Shown here in pieces: positions 30,358-38,862 of a DNA stretch of 64,000 bases. The stretch spans positions 33,434 through 97,433 of the forward strand of contig CAZIDG010000004.1 of NCBI GenBank assembly GCA_964538065.1, written 5' to 3'. A program made the translations under genes and the position numbers. Source of the stretch: G963664225 sp964538065. GTDB lineage: Bacteria > Verrucomicrobiota > Verrucomicrobiia > Limisphaerales > UBA1319. The notes below the pieces were generated by a model, which searched no databases, had not been told where the DNA came from, and saw only the letters and a program-made list of their open reading frames with translations. Each line of letters begins with the position of its first letter. Positions within the stretch are counted from its first letter, which is position 1.

Positions 30358-31909
30358 GTGATAGCAACTCGTCGGCTGTGGGGGGGCCCCAGGTCCCCGC
30401 CGGATACAACTCGCGCTCTGTCAATGGCGTCTCTGCCCATGATTGGCGAATGGGATCAATGATCCCCCATGCGGTTTCGACAACGTCGCTACGCAGAAAG
30501 AGTGTTGTATCCCCCGCAATCGCATCGAGCAACAATCGTTCATAGGCTTCAGGGGTGTAGGCGCAGAACTCGGCATCGTAACTGAAATGCATGCGCACGG
30601 GCCTCAACTGCATTGTTGTGCCGGGTATCTTTCCATTAAATCGCAGCGTGATCCCCTCGTTGGGCTGCAACCTCATGGTGATTGAGTTGGCATCCAGACT
30701 GGGACCGCATTGGGCTGCAAAAAGCACATTGGGTGTTTGACGAAATTGCACCCGGATTTCGCTGGCGCTCAGAGGCATGTTTTTGCCCGTCCGCACATAA
30801 AAGGGAACGCCTGACCATCGCCAGTTGTCGATGAATAGCTTGAGCGCCACATAGGTCTCCACGTTCGAATCCGGTTTGACCTTGGCTTCTTGACGGTAGG
30901 CCGGTCGCATTTCCCCCTGCACGGTGCCAGCCTTGTACTGGCCACGTACCACCATGGCCGGTACTTGAATGGGATCCATCACGCGGATTGACTTGAGGAG
31001 TTTGATCTTTTCATCACGGATCGCCTCGGCCTCCAATGAAACGGGCGGTTCCATGGCGGCAAGAGCGAGGACCTGCAGCAGGTGATTCTGCACCATGTCC
31101 CGCAGGGCGCCCGATTCCTCATAGTATCCGGCCCGGCTGCCAACGCCGAGCTTCTCACTGACGGTGAGTTGTACATGGTCGATGAACTGGCGATTCCACA
31201 ACGGTTCAAAGATCGAGTTCGAAAATCGAAACATCAGGATGTTCTGAACGGTCTCCTTCCCCAGGTAATGGTCGATCCGGAAAATCTGCCGTTCATGCGC
31301 ATGACGCGTCAGTTCCTCATTGAGTTGGCGGGCTGAGGAAAGGTCGCGGCCAAATGGTTTCTCAATGACCAGGCGGCGCCAGGTGTCGGCGGGCTCCTCC
31401 TTGACCAATAGTCCTGCGGCATCGAGTTGACGTGCCACCTCTCCAAACTGGCTGGGCGATATCGCCAGGTAAAACAGCACATGGCGTCGCAGCACTTCCG
31501 GTTCAAACGAACGGATTATTTCTGCGAGCTTCTTATAGGATGCGCCATCGCCCAGATCGCCCTGGCAATAGTGGAGACACGGCCCAAAGGTGCCCCACAC
31601 ATCAGCGTTGTAGGACTTGGAATTCTGCTGAAGGGCCTCCTGCATCTCGGTGCGCCATGATTCGCTGTTTTTTTCGCGTCGCGCAAAACCAATGATTCGC
31701 GTGGGGGATGGCAAGTGCCCCTGGGCATGCAAATGGTATAAGGCCGGTATCAGCTTTCGGGCCGTCAAATCGCCACTTGCGCCGAAAATCACCACGGTGC
31801 ATGGCTCGGCTTCCCGATGACTTGTGTCAAGTCGGCAGACCAGCAGTTCTTCCAATTGACTCAATGGTTCCATATCCAATGCCAATGCCCGGCTGGCAAA
31901 CGCCTTCAT
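30323..31909 (-). CDS. zwf: Glucose-6-phosphate 1-dehydrogenase
   Basis: 528 aa; slightly long, because of an N-terminal extension of about 35 residues (an internal ATG at 31873 would shorten it by 12). It oxidises glucose 6-phosphate to 6-phosphogluconolactone with NAD(P)+. The nucleotide-binding GASGDLTARK (43-52), the substrate site EKPFG (183-187) and the catalytic RIDHYLGKETVQN (211-223) are all intact. It is directly followed by pgl with a 35-base overlap, a classical pair that feeds NADPH and pentoses. The next gene upstream on the same strand ends 105 bases away, so zwf may have its own promoter. NADPH supply is relevant to the peroxiredoxins a few kilobases away, but a functional link is only inference. 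Confidence 0.95.
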   Translation of the reverse strand: MKAFASRALALDMEPLSQLEELLVCRLDTSHREAEPCTVVIFGASGDLTARKLIPALYHLHAQGHLPSPTRIIGFARREKNSESWRTEMQEALQQNSKSYNADVWGTFGPCLHYCQGDLGDGASYKKLAEIIRSFEPEVLRRHVLFYLAISPSQFGEVARQLDAAGLLVKEEPADTWRRLVIEKPFGRDLSSARQLNEELTRHAHERQIFRIDHYLGKETVQNILMFRFSNSIFEPLWNRQFIDHVQLTVSEKLGVGSRAGYYEESGALRDMVQNHLLQVLALAAMEPPVSLEAEAIRDEKIKLLKSIRVMDPIQVPAMVVRGQYKAGTVQGEMRPAYRQEAKVKPDSNVETYVALKLFIDNWRWSGVPFYVRTGKNMPLSASEIRVQFRQTPNVLFAAQCGPSLDANSITMRLQPNEGITLRFNGKIPGTTMQLRPVRMHFSYDAEFCAYTPEAYERLLLDAIAGDTTLFLRSDVVETAWGIIDPIRQSWAETPLTERELYPAGTWGPPTADELLSRAGHVWRNPMF

Positions 31910-32014
31910 ATTGTCTTCACGAGGCTTGTGTCAGCAACGGCTTTCGCAATACAGCGATTAATATCCTCATCTTGAGCCTGAATGCAAATCCATCATCGTG
32001 TTTTGTGGCGTGAT

Positions 32015-32587
32015 TCACCTCTTGCGACGCCACCAAAACATCCGTTCCCGTCCGGCCCTGTTGGGATACGAACGCGGCTCCCACTCTTCCAAAAGATCAA
32101 ATCCAGGCTCGAAACGGTTCAGTAATTCTTCCCTTGTGACAGGGTATGGCGGCCCCCCTTCCGGGGTGATCATGTAATGAATGGAGAGGAAATACCCTTC
32201 GGGCTTGAGCCATCGTTGTACGGCCAGGGTGTAGGCATCGCGGAAGCAGGGTTGGATTGCGCAGAACAGGGTGTGTTCAAACAGCCAGTCAAAGGGCAGG
32301 GTGGGGCTGTCGTTGAGAAAGTCCTTCACCTCGAAAGACGCTTGAGTCAGGTTTTCCGGTGTCTTTTCCCGCGCCATGGCAATGCCGGTGGGGGCAATGT
32401 CCACCCCCATCGCCTTCCAGCCGGCGTTGGCCCATGCTCGCACATCGTGGCCCAAGCCACACCCCGGTACGCATACACGGCCATGGTGCCAATCGGAATG
32501 ACTGGCCAGGAAATCAACCAGTCCGGGGGCTGGTTCGCCCTTGTCCCATCGCATCTGCCTGGACTGATATTGTGCTTCCCAGTTCAT
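32015..32587 (-). CDS. Thiopurine-methyltransferase-like SAM-dependent methyltransferase
   Basis: 190 aa from ATG 32587 (MNWEAQYQSRQMRWDKGEP), the usual N-terminal pattern of the TPMT family (W..RW..G...). A longer form from 32653 would overlap the upstream gene and adds nothing conserved. SAM-binding motif I reads VCVPGCGLGHDVRAWA, followed by the acidic end of strand 2 in GWKAMGVDIAPTGI. The C-terminal part (PEGYFLSIHYMITPEGGPPY) also fits TPMT proteins, which methylate small thiol, selenol, tellurite or halide acceptors. The real substrate cannot be read from sequence. It starts 31 bases after the AMMECR1 gene and is probably cotranscribed with it. Confidence 0.82.
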   Translation of the reverse strand: MNWEAQYQSRQMRWDKGEPAPGLVDFLASHSDWHHGRVCVPGCGLGHDVRAWANAGWKAMGVDIAPTGIAMAREKTPENLTQASFEVKDFLNDSPTLPFDWLFEHTLFCAIQPCFRDAYTLAVQRWLKPEGYFLSIHYMITPEGGPPYPVTREELLNRFEPGFDLLEEWEPRSYPNRAGRERMFWWRRKR

Positions 32588-32618
32588 TGTTTCGAGCAAG
32601 TCTTCATGGAGCCATCCA

Positions 32619-33188
32619 TTACTGGAGGCACTCCGTGGTATAACGATGAACACGCATGGTGGGACTCCAGTCCTGGGGACGCAACCCGGCTTTCAATTTC
32701 AGCCGGCGCACAAACTCGCGGGGGGCAGGTATGTCTTCCCATACCGCAGGCAACAGGGTCCCGCGATGCAGTCCATCCTCGATCAACAAGCCATCCACCC
32801 CCGGCCGGATCTTCTGGAGCAATTCCTCCTCAGAGGTGCAGGGTACTGGCTCCATCGCACTTAGGAGGGAGATGGTGATGTGCACTCCTTCTAATTCACC
32901 TCGTGTCAGGGGGGGGAAACGCGAGTCGTTGAATGCAGCGGCGTAAGCGTACTGTGCCACATTCACCACCAGGGCTTGCGCCGACTCCATGACACCCACA
33001 CAGCCCCGAAGGTCTTCTCCTGCCATCAAGGTCACAAACACTGCCTGCGGCCGCCTCAGTTCAAGGGGAAATTGTTCGGGATCCACCGGCAAGGCCCGGT
33101 GGTGATCCAAGCCATGGATTATCGAATCGCGGGCCACCTTGAGAAGCATGGTTCGCAATTCCTCACTGAATGACGATTGCGTGGTCAT
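32619..33188 (-). CDS. AMMECR1-domain protein (AmmeMemoRadiSam system protein A-like)
   Basis: 189 aa, full-length single AMMECR1 domain with the signature LRGCVG (60-65) and the conserved FNDSRFPPLTRGELEGVHI region. The founding human gene is AMMECR1. In bacteria the family is often one component of a three-part set with Memo-like and radical SAM proteins; neither is seen in this window. The biochemical role of the family is not firmly known, although the fold suggests nucleic-acid or small-molecule binding. It is followed after 31 bases by the TPMT-like methyltransferase gene. Start ATG 33188 (MTTQSSF) is the natural choice. Confidence 0.88.
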   Translation of the reverse strand: MTTQSSFSEELRTMLLKVARDSIIHGLDHHRALPVDPEQFPLELRRPQAVFVTLMAGEDLRGCVGVMESAQALVVNVAQYAYAAAFNDSRFPPLTRGELEGVHITISLLSAMEPVPCTSEEELLQKIRPGVDGLLIEDGLHRGTLLPAVWEDIPAPREFVRRLKLKAGLRPQDWSPTMRVHRYTTECLQ

Positions 33189-33287
33189 GCCTTAATCTAT
33201 CGCGAGAACGCGGGGGACACAACGTCTGGGCTGACCTCGTGTCCAGATTTTATCGCCCGGGGGCTCGAATGGCTTGTTGGCTCGATA

Positions 33288-34112
33288 TCAGCCAAGTATT
33301 AACCCCAGCAACGCCTCGATATCCCGGTAATCAGGAATGACAACATCTGCTCCCACACCCATGAGCCGCTGGCGCTTCCATTCATCCATGTTTCCCGATC
33401 CATTATGGGCTTCGTCGCTGGCCACTGCCACCGCCAATCCCCCAACTTCTTTTGTATTGAGGATTTCCACGTAGCCATCTCCAAAGGAGAGCAGTCGGGC
33501 GCCTTCGATCTTGTTTTCGGCCAGAATGCGGTCGATCACCATCTTTTTGCTGAAATTCTTGAAATCATCGAGCGCACCATAGATGTGGCGGCCAAAATAG
33601 CGGCTGATATCCAGCAGGTTTGCCTCCCGTTGCACATAAGCGACATCCGTGCCGCTGGCCAGATACATGGGCAGTCCCCGGGCCTGAAGCAGCTCAAGCA
33701 AATGGCGGGTGCCATGGACAAGCACGTCGTCCGGCTTGATGCGCCCTTCTTCCAGCCCCTTCACACGGTGTTCGATGCGCTCATCCAGCCGTCTCAAATA
33801 CTCGTGCTTGTACCACAATGGCTCACGCGGCGCCCCCCCCCGTTCGCTGACACGGTCGGCAAACTGGATCATCTGATAAATCGTCTGCTTCCCATTCAGA
33901 CGCATGATGTCCTCATAGAGCAGCGTCCGAACGGATTCCTCGGTGTCACCCGCCACCCGGGGCAGCATTTCAAGGAACATGGGCAGCATGACCTCCGGCC
34001 ACCCCTGGCGGATGAGCGAAAGGGTGCCGTCAAAATCAAATAACACATGGCTGATGCCAGCGCGGGGCGCAAAAGCCTCACTGAACTCAACCCGGCCGAT
34101 AAACCGTGGCAT
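33288..34112 (-). CDS. HAD-superfamily hydrolase (phosphoglycolate-phosphatase-like)
   Basis: 274 aa from ATG 34112; ATG 34121 would add three residues. Reading further upstream to 34739 is open only because it is antisense to a real peroxiredoxin gene and is rejected. HAD motif I is LFDFDGT (nucleophile Asp26, Asp28), motif II is LASGT (Ser153), a Lys is available near FSKKM (189-190), and motif IV is FGDGYVE (Asp212). A helical cap of about 120 residues lies between motifs I and II. It therefore should be a phosphatase or related phosphotransferase on a small phosphorylated metabolite. The substrate is not evident. It is divergent from the bcp peroxiredoxin, sharing a 150-base intergenic region. 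Confidence 0.8.
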   Translation of the reverse strand: MPRFIGRVEFSEAFAPRAGISHVLFDFDGTLSLIRQGWPEVMLPMFLEMLPRVAGDTEESVRTLLYEDIMRLNGKQTIYQMIQFADRVSERGGAPREPLWYKHEYLRRLDERIEHRVKGLEEGRIKPDDVLVHGTRHLLELLQARGLPMYLASGTDVAYVQREANLLDISRYFGRHIYGALDDFKNFSKKMVIDRILAENKIEGARLLSFGDGYVEILNTKEVGGLAVAVASDEAHNGSGNMDEWKRQRLMGVGADVVIPDYRDIEALLGLILG

Positions 34113-34262
34113 TTCGAGCATCTGACTTTGATAAGCTGGACACCGGGAATGGCAAGTGCGGAATTGGGGCATTTGCATTTTGATGGTCCACGTGTATGGT
34201 GTTGAACACCCGCGATCGAGGTGCCCGCACACCCCGCCTTCGCGGCTGAGGATATTATATCT

Positions 34263-34736
34263 ATGTCCAAAACGTTCACACCCGCGCTCAAACCCGGCGA
34301 TCCTGCGCCACTCTTTGATGCTGCCACCAGTCATGGGGGGCATGTTGCCCTCCAGGATTTGAAGGGTAAAACCGTCGTGCTCTATTTCTATCCCAGGGAT
34401 TCCACGCCGGGCTGTACCCGGGAAGCTTGTGGCTTTCGTGACCAGTTCGAGGCCTTCGAGAAGAAGAATGCCGTCGTTTTGGGCGTCAGTGTCGATTCCT
34501 TGTCCTCCCATGACCGCTTTACCCGCAAAAACAGCCTCCCGTTTGCCCTGGTGTCGGATGAAGACAAGTCGCTTGTCTCGGCCTATGGCGTCTGGGGCCC
34601 TAAAACCTTCATGGGACGGAACTTTATGGGGACTCATCGCGTGACCTTCCTGATCGGGCCTGATGGCATCATTAAAAAGGTATGGACCGAGGTAAAGCCC
34701 GATGGACATGCCGGGGAGGTCCTGCAGGAAATTTGA
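34263..34736 (+). CDS. bcp: Peroxiredoxin, BCP/PrxQ type
   Basis: 157 aa from ATG 34263 (MSKTFTPALKPGDPAP), which matches usual family N-termini. It reduces hydrogen peroxide and organic hydroperoxides with thioredoxin-like donors. The peroxidatic motif FYPRDSTPGCTREAC carries peroxidatic Cys51 and, five residues on, Cys56, the resolving cysteine position of the atypical two-Cys PrxQ group. The later VSVDSLSSHDRFTRKNSLPF region is also typical. Its stop codon lies inside the -35 element of the next gene's promoter. A second, different peroxiredoxin follows, so this is a peroxide-defence pair. Confidence 0.92.
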   Translation: MSKTFTPALKPGDPAPLFDAATSHGGHVALQDLKGKTVVLYFYPRDSTPGCTREACGFRDQFEAFEKKNAVVLGVSVDSLSSHDRFTRKNSLPFALVSDEDKSLVSAYGVWGPKTFMGRNFMGTHRVTFLIGPDGIIKKVWTEVKPDGHAGEVLQEI

Positions 34737-34761
34737 CAATACGCAACTCCTTGGTTATAAT
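34733..34761 (+). promoter_or_regulatory. Perfect-consensus sigma-70 promoter for the second peroxiredoxin gene
   Basis: TTGACA at 34733-34738, a 17-base spacer and TATAAT at 34756-34761: both hexamers match the housekeeping consensus with ideal spacing. The -35 box overlaps the bcp stop codon (34734-34736). Initiation near 34768 would give a 5' leader of about 90 bases before ATG 34859. Confidence 0.85.
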
Positions 34762-34858
34762 AACGCCGTCGTTTGATCGACTTACACGGATGCGTCCGGT
34801 GGGGCACCAGTCGCCACGCCTTGTGCATCAATGAACAGAATTATTATATCAAATCACT

Positions 34859-35338
34859 ATGGCAATTCCAACAGGTTCAAAAGCGCCCGACTTCACACTC
34901 AAAACCAAAAATGCGAATGGATTGGCGGATGTCAAATTGAGCAGCAATTTCGGCAAAAAGAATACCGTCGTCCTGTTCTTCCCCCTGGCGTTCACCGGCG
35001 TGTGTACCCAGGAGATGTGCGAGATTTCCGCCGGCTTGGGCCAATATGCCTCCCTGGACGCTGAGGTTATCGGCATCAGCGTGGATAGCCCGTTTTCACA
35101 AGAGGTGTGGGCTGAAAAGGAGCGCATCAAAATCACCCTGGCCAGCGATCTCAATAAACAGACTGCCAAGGATTACGGTGTTTTATTGCCTGACCTTGCG
35201 GGCATTGGTTCTACAAGTGGTCGCGCCGCATTTGTCATCGATAAAAACGGCATCATCCGCTACAGTGAACTGACCCCCACCGTCAAGGACCTGCCCAATT
35301 TCAAAGCGGTCAAAGCAACCCTCGAACAGTTGAAATAG
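34859..35338 (+). CDS. Peroxiredoxin, AhpE/redoxin-like
   Basis: 159 aa. The motif FFPLAFTGVCTQEMCEIS resembles AhpE and related redoxins, with peroxidatic Cys49; Cys54 could resolve it, as in two-Cys forms. The rest (VIGISVDSPFSQEVWAEKE, then RAAFVIDKNGIIRY) is standard thioredoxin fold. Expected to reduce peroxides in the cytoplasm. Expression is probably strong and independent of bcp, because a perfect-consensus promoter lies about 100 bases upstream, and a hairpin terminator follows 30 bases after the stop, making this a monocistronic unit. It is clearly different in sequence from the PrxQ-type neighbour, so it is not a recent duplicate. Confidence 0.9.
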   Translation: MAIPTGSKAPDFTLKTKNANGLADVKLSSNFGKKNTVVLFFPLAFTGVCTQEMCEISAGLGQYASLDAEVIGISVDSPFSQEVWAEKERIKITLASDLNKQTAKDYGVLLPDLAGIGSTSGRAAFVIDKNGIIRYSELTPTVKDLPNFKAVKATLEQLK

Positions 35339-35367
35339 AGGTCACTTATTATTCCGTGACAGGGCTC

Positions 35368-35396
35368 AGCGGCCGAAAGACATTTTCGGCCGCTTT
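35368..35396 (+). terminator. Intrinsic terminator after the AhpE-like gene
   Basis: Perfect 11-bp stem (AGCGGCCGAAA at 35368-35378 with TTTCGGCCGCT at 35384-35394) and a 5-base loop. The T-run is short (TTT with C and G following), but the stem is strong and well placed. Confidence 0.75.
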
Positions 35397-35534
35397 CGCA
35401 TTGCATGGGGATGAACACCTTGAACAACAACGGATGCTTTACCGTGGAGGAAAAGCGTGGTCCTGGTGATGTGCCAGGCGCCCAGGTACAATTAGCGGGT
35501 TGCGTAATTGCGCATTTGAGCTATTGTAATTCGA

Positions 35535-35738
35535 ATGGATTGGCAGCAAGTTGCATCGCTCGTTGTTGTGGGTTTTACCGCTTTTTTGATGATCCGGCGG
35601 AACTTGCGGACTCATTGGATTGAGGCCGGTTGTTCCGCAGTGTGCGAAGGCGCTCCCTGCCACATATCTCATGAAAACGCCACCATGGTTCGCGACAGTG
35701 TGGACCAACCACCTGGCCCCAGGGTGACGCCAGTCTGA
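35535..35738 (+). CDS. Small single-span membrane protein with a Cys cluster (hypothetical)
   Basis: 67 aa, weakly supported. An N-terminal stretch MDWQQ is followed by a hydrophobic span VASLVVVGFTAFLMI (6-20), an Arg-rich stop (RRNLR) and three cysteines (33, 37, 42) within AGCSAVCEGAPC. This layout (short N-terminus, one membrane helix, basic stop, Cys/Gly tail) is like the small FeoB-associated Cys-rich membrane proteins, but no feo genes are visible. No good Shine-Dalgarno lies before ATG 35535. It fills an otherwise empty 390-base stretch between a terminator and hsp20; apart from it I see nothing in 35397-35790. Confidence 0.35.
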   Translation: MDWQQVASLVVVGFTAFLMIRRNLRTHWIEAGCSAVCEGAPCHISHENATMVRDSVDQPPGPRVTPV

Positions 35739-35790
35739 TATGAAGACGCTTGCGTTCGTATCCCCCATCACTTAATCTGCCCTCTGTTCT

Positions 35791-36216
35791 ATGGCCATTT
35801 GCAAAACTAAATCGACCTTGCATATGGAACAACGACTGGCGCCAGCCGCCAGCCGTCCGGCGTCCTCGGAGACCTATTGGGTCCCCAATACGGATGTCTA
35901 TCTCACTGACGAAGGTTTGGTCATAAAGGTCGAGATCGCCGGCATCCGCCGTGAGGAGCTGGAACTGACTGCTGAAGGCAACCGCCTCAAAATCAGCGGT
36001 TTCAGACCTGATGGATGCCGTGCATCCAAATGCAAATTCCTGGTCATGGAAATCAACTATGGCGCCTTTGAGAGCGTGATTGAGATTCCTCCAGGATACG
36101 ATCTGAGCCAGGCGCGTGCCATGTATCAAAATGGCTTCTTGCGCGTGGATGTCCCCATTCAGGAACCGAGTTCCTCCGGCACACAGGTTGTGCCCATTGC
36201 GGACAACGAATCCTGA
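35791..36216 (+). CDS. Small heat-shock protein, Hsp20/alpha-crystallin family
   Basis: 141 aa from ATG 35791 (35824 is an alternative; neither has a clear ribosome site). The alpha-crystallin domain spans about residues 30-125: VYLTDEGLVIKVEIAGIRRE, LKISGFRPDG, AFESVIEIPPGYD and the closing strand NGFLRVDVPI. It is an ATP-independent holdase that binds unfolding proteins in the cytoplasm. It lacks the strict A-x-x-x-n-G-v-L signature but keeps its equivalent (YQNGFLRVDV). It lies 45 bases before lon, so a joint heat-shock transcription unit is likely. No CIRCE-type inverted repeat is visible upstream. Confidence 0.85.
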   Translation: MAICKTKSTLHMEQRLAPAASRPASSETYWVPNTDVYLTDEGLVIKVEIAGIRREELELTAEGNRLKISGFRPDGCRASKCKFLVMEINYGAFESVIEIPPGYDLSQARAMYQNGFLRVDVPIQEPSSSGTQVVPIADNES

Positions 36217-36261
36217 TCTTTTTTCTCAACATTCTGTCGCTCGGCGCCATCAAATAGCTCA

Positions 36262-38700
36262 ATGAAGCTGATGATGTCACAGCCGGATAGCGAGTTCATC
36301 GATATAATGAGCGCGGGTGGAGAAGGCGAGGAAGCCTTTACCCCCCGCATGGCTCCCCAGGCCTTGCCGGAAGTTCTTCCTGTGCTCGGCCTGGCTGATA
36401 TTGTCATTTTCCCGGGCATGACCGTTCCGCTCATGGTCGAGTCTTCTCAAAGCATCCGCCTTATCGACGATGTTGTTGCAGGAGATCGCTTCCTTGGTTT
36501 ATGCCTTCAGCACAAGCCGGAAATCGATAACCCCCGCCCCCAGGACCTCCATTTGGATGGCTGTGCCGCCCGCGTCCTGAAGATGCTCAAATTTCCGGAT
36601 GGCACAGTCCGTGTCCTGGTGGAAGGATTGCGCCGCATTCGCATTCTCGATTTCGAAACCCAGGAACCCTATTTGCGCGCCCGCGTGGAGACGATCAGGG
36701 ACATTGTTGAGGAATCCATCGAAATCCAGGCCCTGGCTCGCAATGCCCACCAGCAATTCGAGTCCATTGTCCAGCTTTCCCCAGCCCTTGCGGATCAGAT
36801 CAAGGTGGCGGCCTTCAACACCGATGATCCTTCCCGATTGTCCGACCTCATTGCGGCCAACCTCAACCTCAGTTTGGAGGAACGCCAGACCCTGCTCAGC
36901 ATGGCCAACGTCAAGGAACGCCTGGCCCGCTTGGGCCCCCTGATGATCCGCGAGCTGGAGGTGCTGAACCTCAGTTCCAAGATCCAAAAGGAGGTCTCGG
37001 ACTCCATGTCCAAGAACCAGCGCGATTTTTATCTGCGCGAACAGATGCGCGCCATTCAGCGCGAGTTGGGCGAAGGCGATCCCGTCAGTGTTGAGATCAA
37101 CACCCTGCGCGACCAGATCGACAACAACGTCATGCCCGATGAGGTGAGGGCTGTTGCCTTGCGCGAACTCGAGCGCATGCAGAGCATTCCCCCCTCGGTT
37201 GCCGAATACACTGTCAGCCGTAATTATCTCGACTGGCTGGTGAACCTTCCCTGGTCCAAATCCTCGCCGGACAAGGTGGACATAGCCACGGCCACGCGGG
37301 TGCTCGAGGAGCAGCATTTTGGTCTCAACAAGGTCAAGGATCGCCTCCTGGAGTTCATTGCCGTCATCCAGCTCAAGCACAAAATCAAGGGCCCCATTCT
37401 ATGCCTCGCGGGTCCTCCTGGGGTTGGCAAAACCTCGCTCGGCAAGAGTGTGGCGGATGCCTTGGGACGGAAGTTTGCGCGTATCGCCCTGGGTGGCATG
37501 CGCGATGAGGCTGAAATCCGCGGCCACCGTCGCACTTATGTGGGCGCGCTTCCGGGGCGCATCATCCAATGCCTCCGGCGCGTGGAGACCAATAATCCGG
37601 TCATTCTCCTGGATGAAATCGACAAGGTGGGCTCCGATTTCCGGGGGGACCCCGCCTCGGCGCTTCTCGAGGTGCTTGATCCCCAGCAGAACCACACCTT
37701 TACCGATCATTATCTCGATTTGCCCTTTGACCTCTCCCGGGTGTTGTTTATCACCACGGCCAATTGGCTTGATCCCATCAATCCCGCCTTGCGCGACCGC
37801 CTTGAGGTCATCGAGCTGCCCAGTTACACCCTGGAGGAAAAGCTCCAGATCGCGCGTCGCTACCTGATTCCTCGCCAGATCGAAGAACACGGTTTGAAGC
37901 CCAAATTGCTCAAGTTCCAGGATGCCGCCCTGCGCCTGCTTATTGGGAATTACACCCATGAAGCGGGCGTGCGCCAGCTCGAGCGCGAGGTTGCCAGCCT
38001 CACCCGCAAGGCCGCCCGCCAAATCGCGGCCCAAGGCATTTCCGCGGCCACGCCCGTGCTGATATCGCCCAAAATTCTCGAGGATTTTCTGGGCCCGCCC
38101 AGGTTCCTTACAGAATATACCGAACGCATAACCGAATTCGGCATTGCCGTGGGGCTGGCCTGGACCCCCGTGGGTGGGGATATTCTGTTCATTGAGGCCA
38201 CCCGCATGCCGGGCAAGGGCGGTTTGATACTCACGGGTTCACTCGGCGAGGTCATGAAGGAAAGTGCGCAAACCGCGCTCAGTTACCTTCGCAGTCAGGC
38301 TGCCTCCCTGTCCATCGACCTTAAGGACTATGACCAGCATGATATCCATATTCATGTGCCTGCTGGTGCCACCCCCAAGGATGGTCCCAGCGCTGGCCTG
38401 ACCATCACTATCGCCCTGGCATCCCTGCTGACCCGTCGCCTGGTTCGTTCCGGTCTGGCCATGACCGGTGAAATCAGCCTCCGTGGTCGCATCCTGCCCG
38501 TGGGGGGCATCAAGGAGAAGGTCCTGGCGGCCTCCCGTTCCGGAATCAAGCAACTCCTGCTTCCGGATCAAAATCAAAAAGATTGGACCGAGGTGCCCCT
38601 CGAGGTGCGCGAGAAAATGACCGTTCATTTTATCAAACACATCTCGGAGGCCATCCCCTTGGCGCTCAAGCCCGTATCGACGAAAAAAGGCGCCAGATAA
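36262..38700 (+). CDS. lon: ATP-dependent protease Lon
   Basis: 812 aa, full length. The order is an N-terminal LON substrate-binding domain (about 35-240, LPVLGLADIVIFPGMTVPLM), a helical linker (SKNQRDFYLREQMRAIQREL), the AAA+ module with Walker A GPPGVGKT (384-391) and Walker B VILLDEID, and a C-terminal Ser-Lys protease domain with PKDGPSAG (catalytic Ser710) and GGIKEKVLA (catalytic Lys753). It degrades misfolded and regulatory proteins in the cytoplasm. The start at 36262 has several downstream in-frame ATGs, so the first residues are uncertain. It follows hsp20 by 45 bases, linking a holdase with a degrading machine. Confidence 0.97.
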   Translation: MKLMMSQPDSEFIDIMSAGGEGEEAFTPRMAPQALPEVLPVLGLADIVIFPGMTVPLMVESSQSIRLIDDVVAGDRFLGLCLQHKPEIDNPRPQDLHLDGCAARVLKMLKFPDGTVRVLVEGLRRIRILDFETQEPYLRARVETIRDIVEESIEIQALARNAHQQFESIVQLSPALADQIKVAAFNTDDPSRLSDLIAANLNLSLEERQTLLSMANVKERLARLGPLMIRELEVLNLSSKIQKEVSDSMSKNQRDFYLREQMRAIQRELGEGDPVSVEINTLRDQIDNNVMPDEVRAVALRELERMQSIPPSVAEYTVSRNYLDWLVNLPWSKSSPDKVDIATATRVLEEQHFGLNKVKDRLLEFIAVIQLKHKIKGPILCLAGPPGVGKTSLGKSVADALGRKFARIALGGMRDEAEIRGHRRTYVGALPGRIIQCLRRVETNNPVILLDEIDKVGSDFRGDPASALLEVLDPQQNHTFTDHYLDLPFDLSRVLFITTANWLDPINPALRDRLEVIELPSYTLEEKLQIARRYLIPRQIEEHGLKPKLLKFQDAALRLLIGNYTHEAGVRQLEREVASLTRKAARQIAAQGISAATPVLISPKILEDFLGPPRFLTEYTERITEFGIAVGLAWTPVGGDILFIEATRMPGKGGLILTGSLGEVMKESAQTALSYLRSQAASLSIDLKDYDQHDIHIHVPAGATPKDGPSAGLTITIALASLLTRRLVRSGLAMTGEISLRGRILPVGGIKEKVLAASRSGIKQLLLPDQNQKDWTEVPLEVREKMTVHFIKHISEAIPLALKPVSTKKGAR

Positions 38701-38862
38701 TGCCAGCCATGCCGGGGGTTCGGGTGGACGCCTTCCTGGGGATGGCAGGTTTTCGACGCACTTTGTGTGAATGAAACAGCCTGCCAGGCCATCCAACCAT
38801 CAGTATGTATATGGGCGAATTCCTTTGCGTTTTGGCCACCTTTTTGAGGCAATAAAGGTTGT

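Noticed and set aside
34202..34258. Promoter for bcp using TTGAAC at 34202 and TATTAT at 34253
   Set aside because: The spacing of about 45 bases is far from the 16-18 needed.
34122..34739. N-terminal extension of the HAD gene giving a 483-aa reading on the minus strand
   Set aside because: It is antisense to the well-supported PrxQ-type peroxiredoxin, shows no conserved sequence, and the HAD fold begins normally at 34112.
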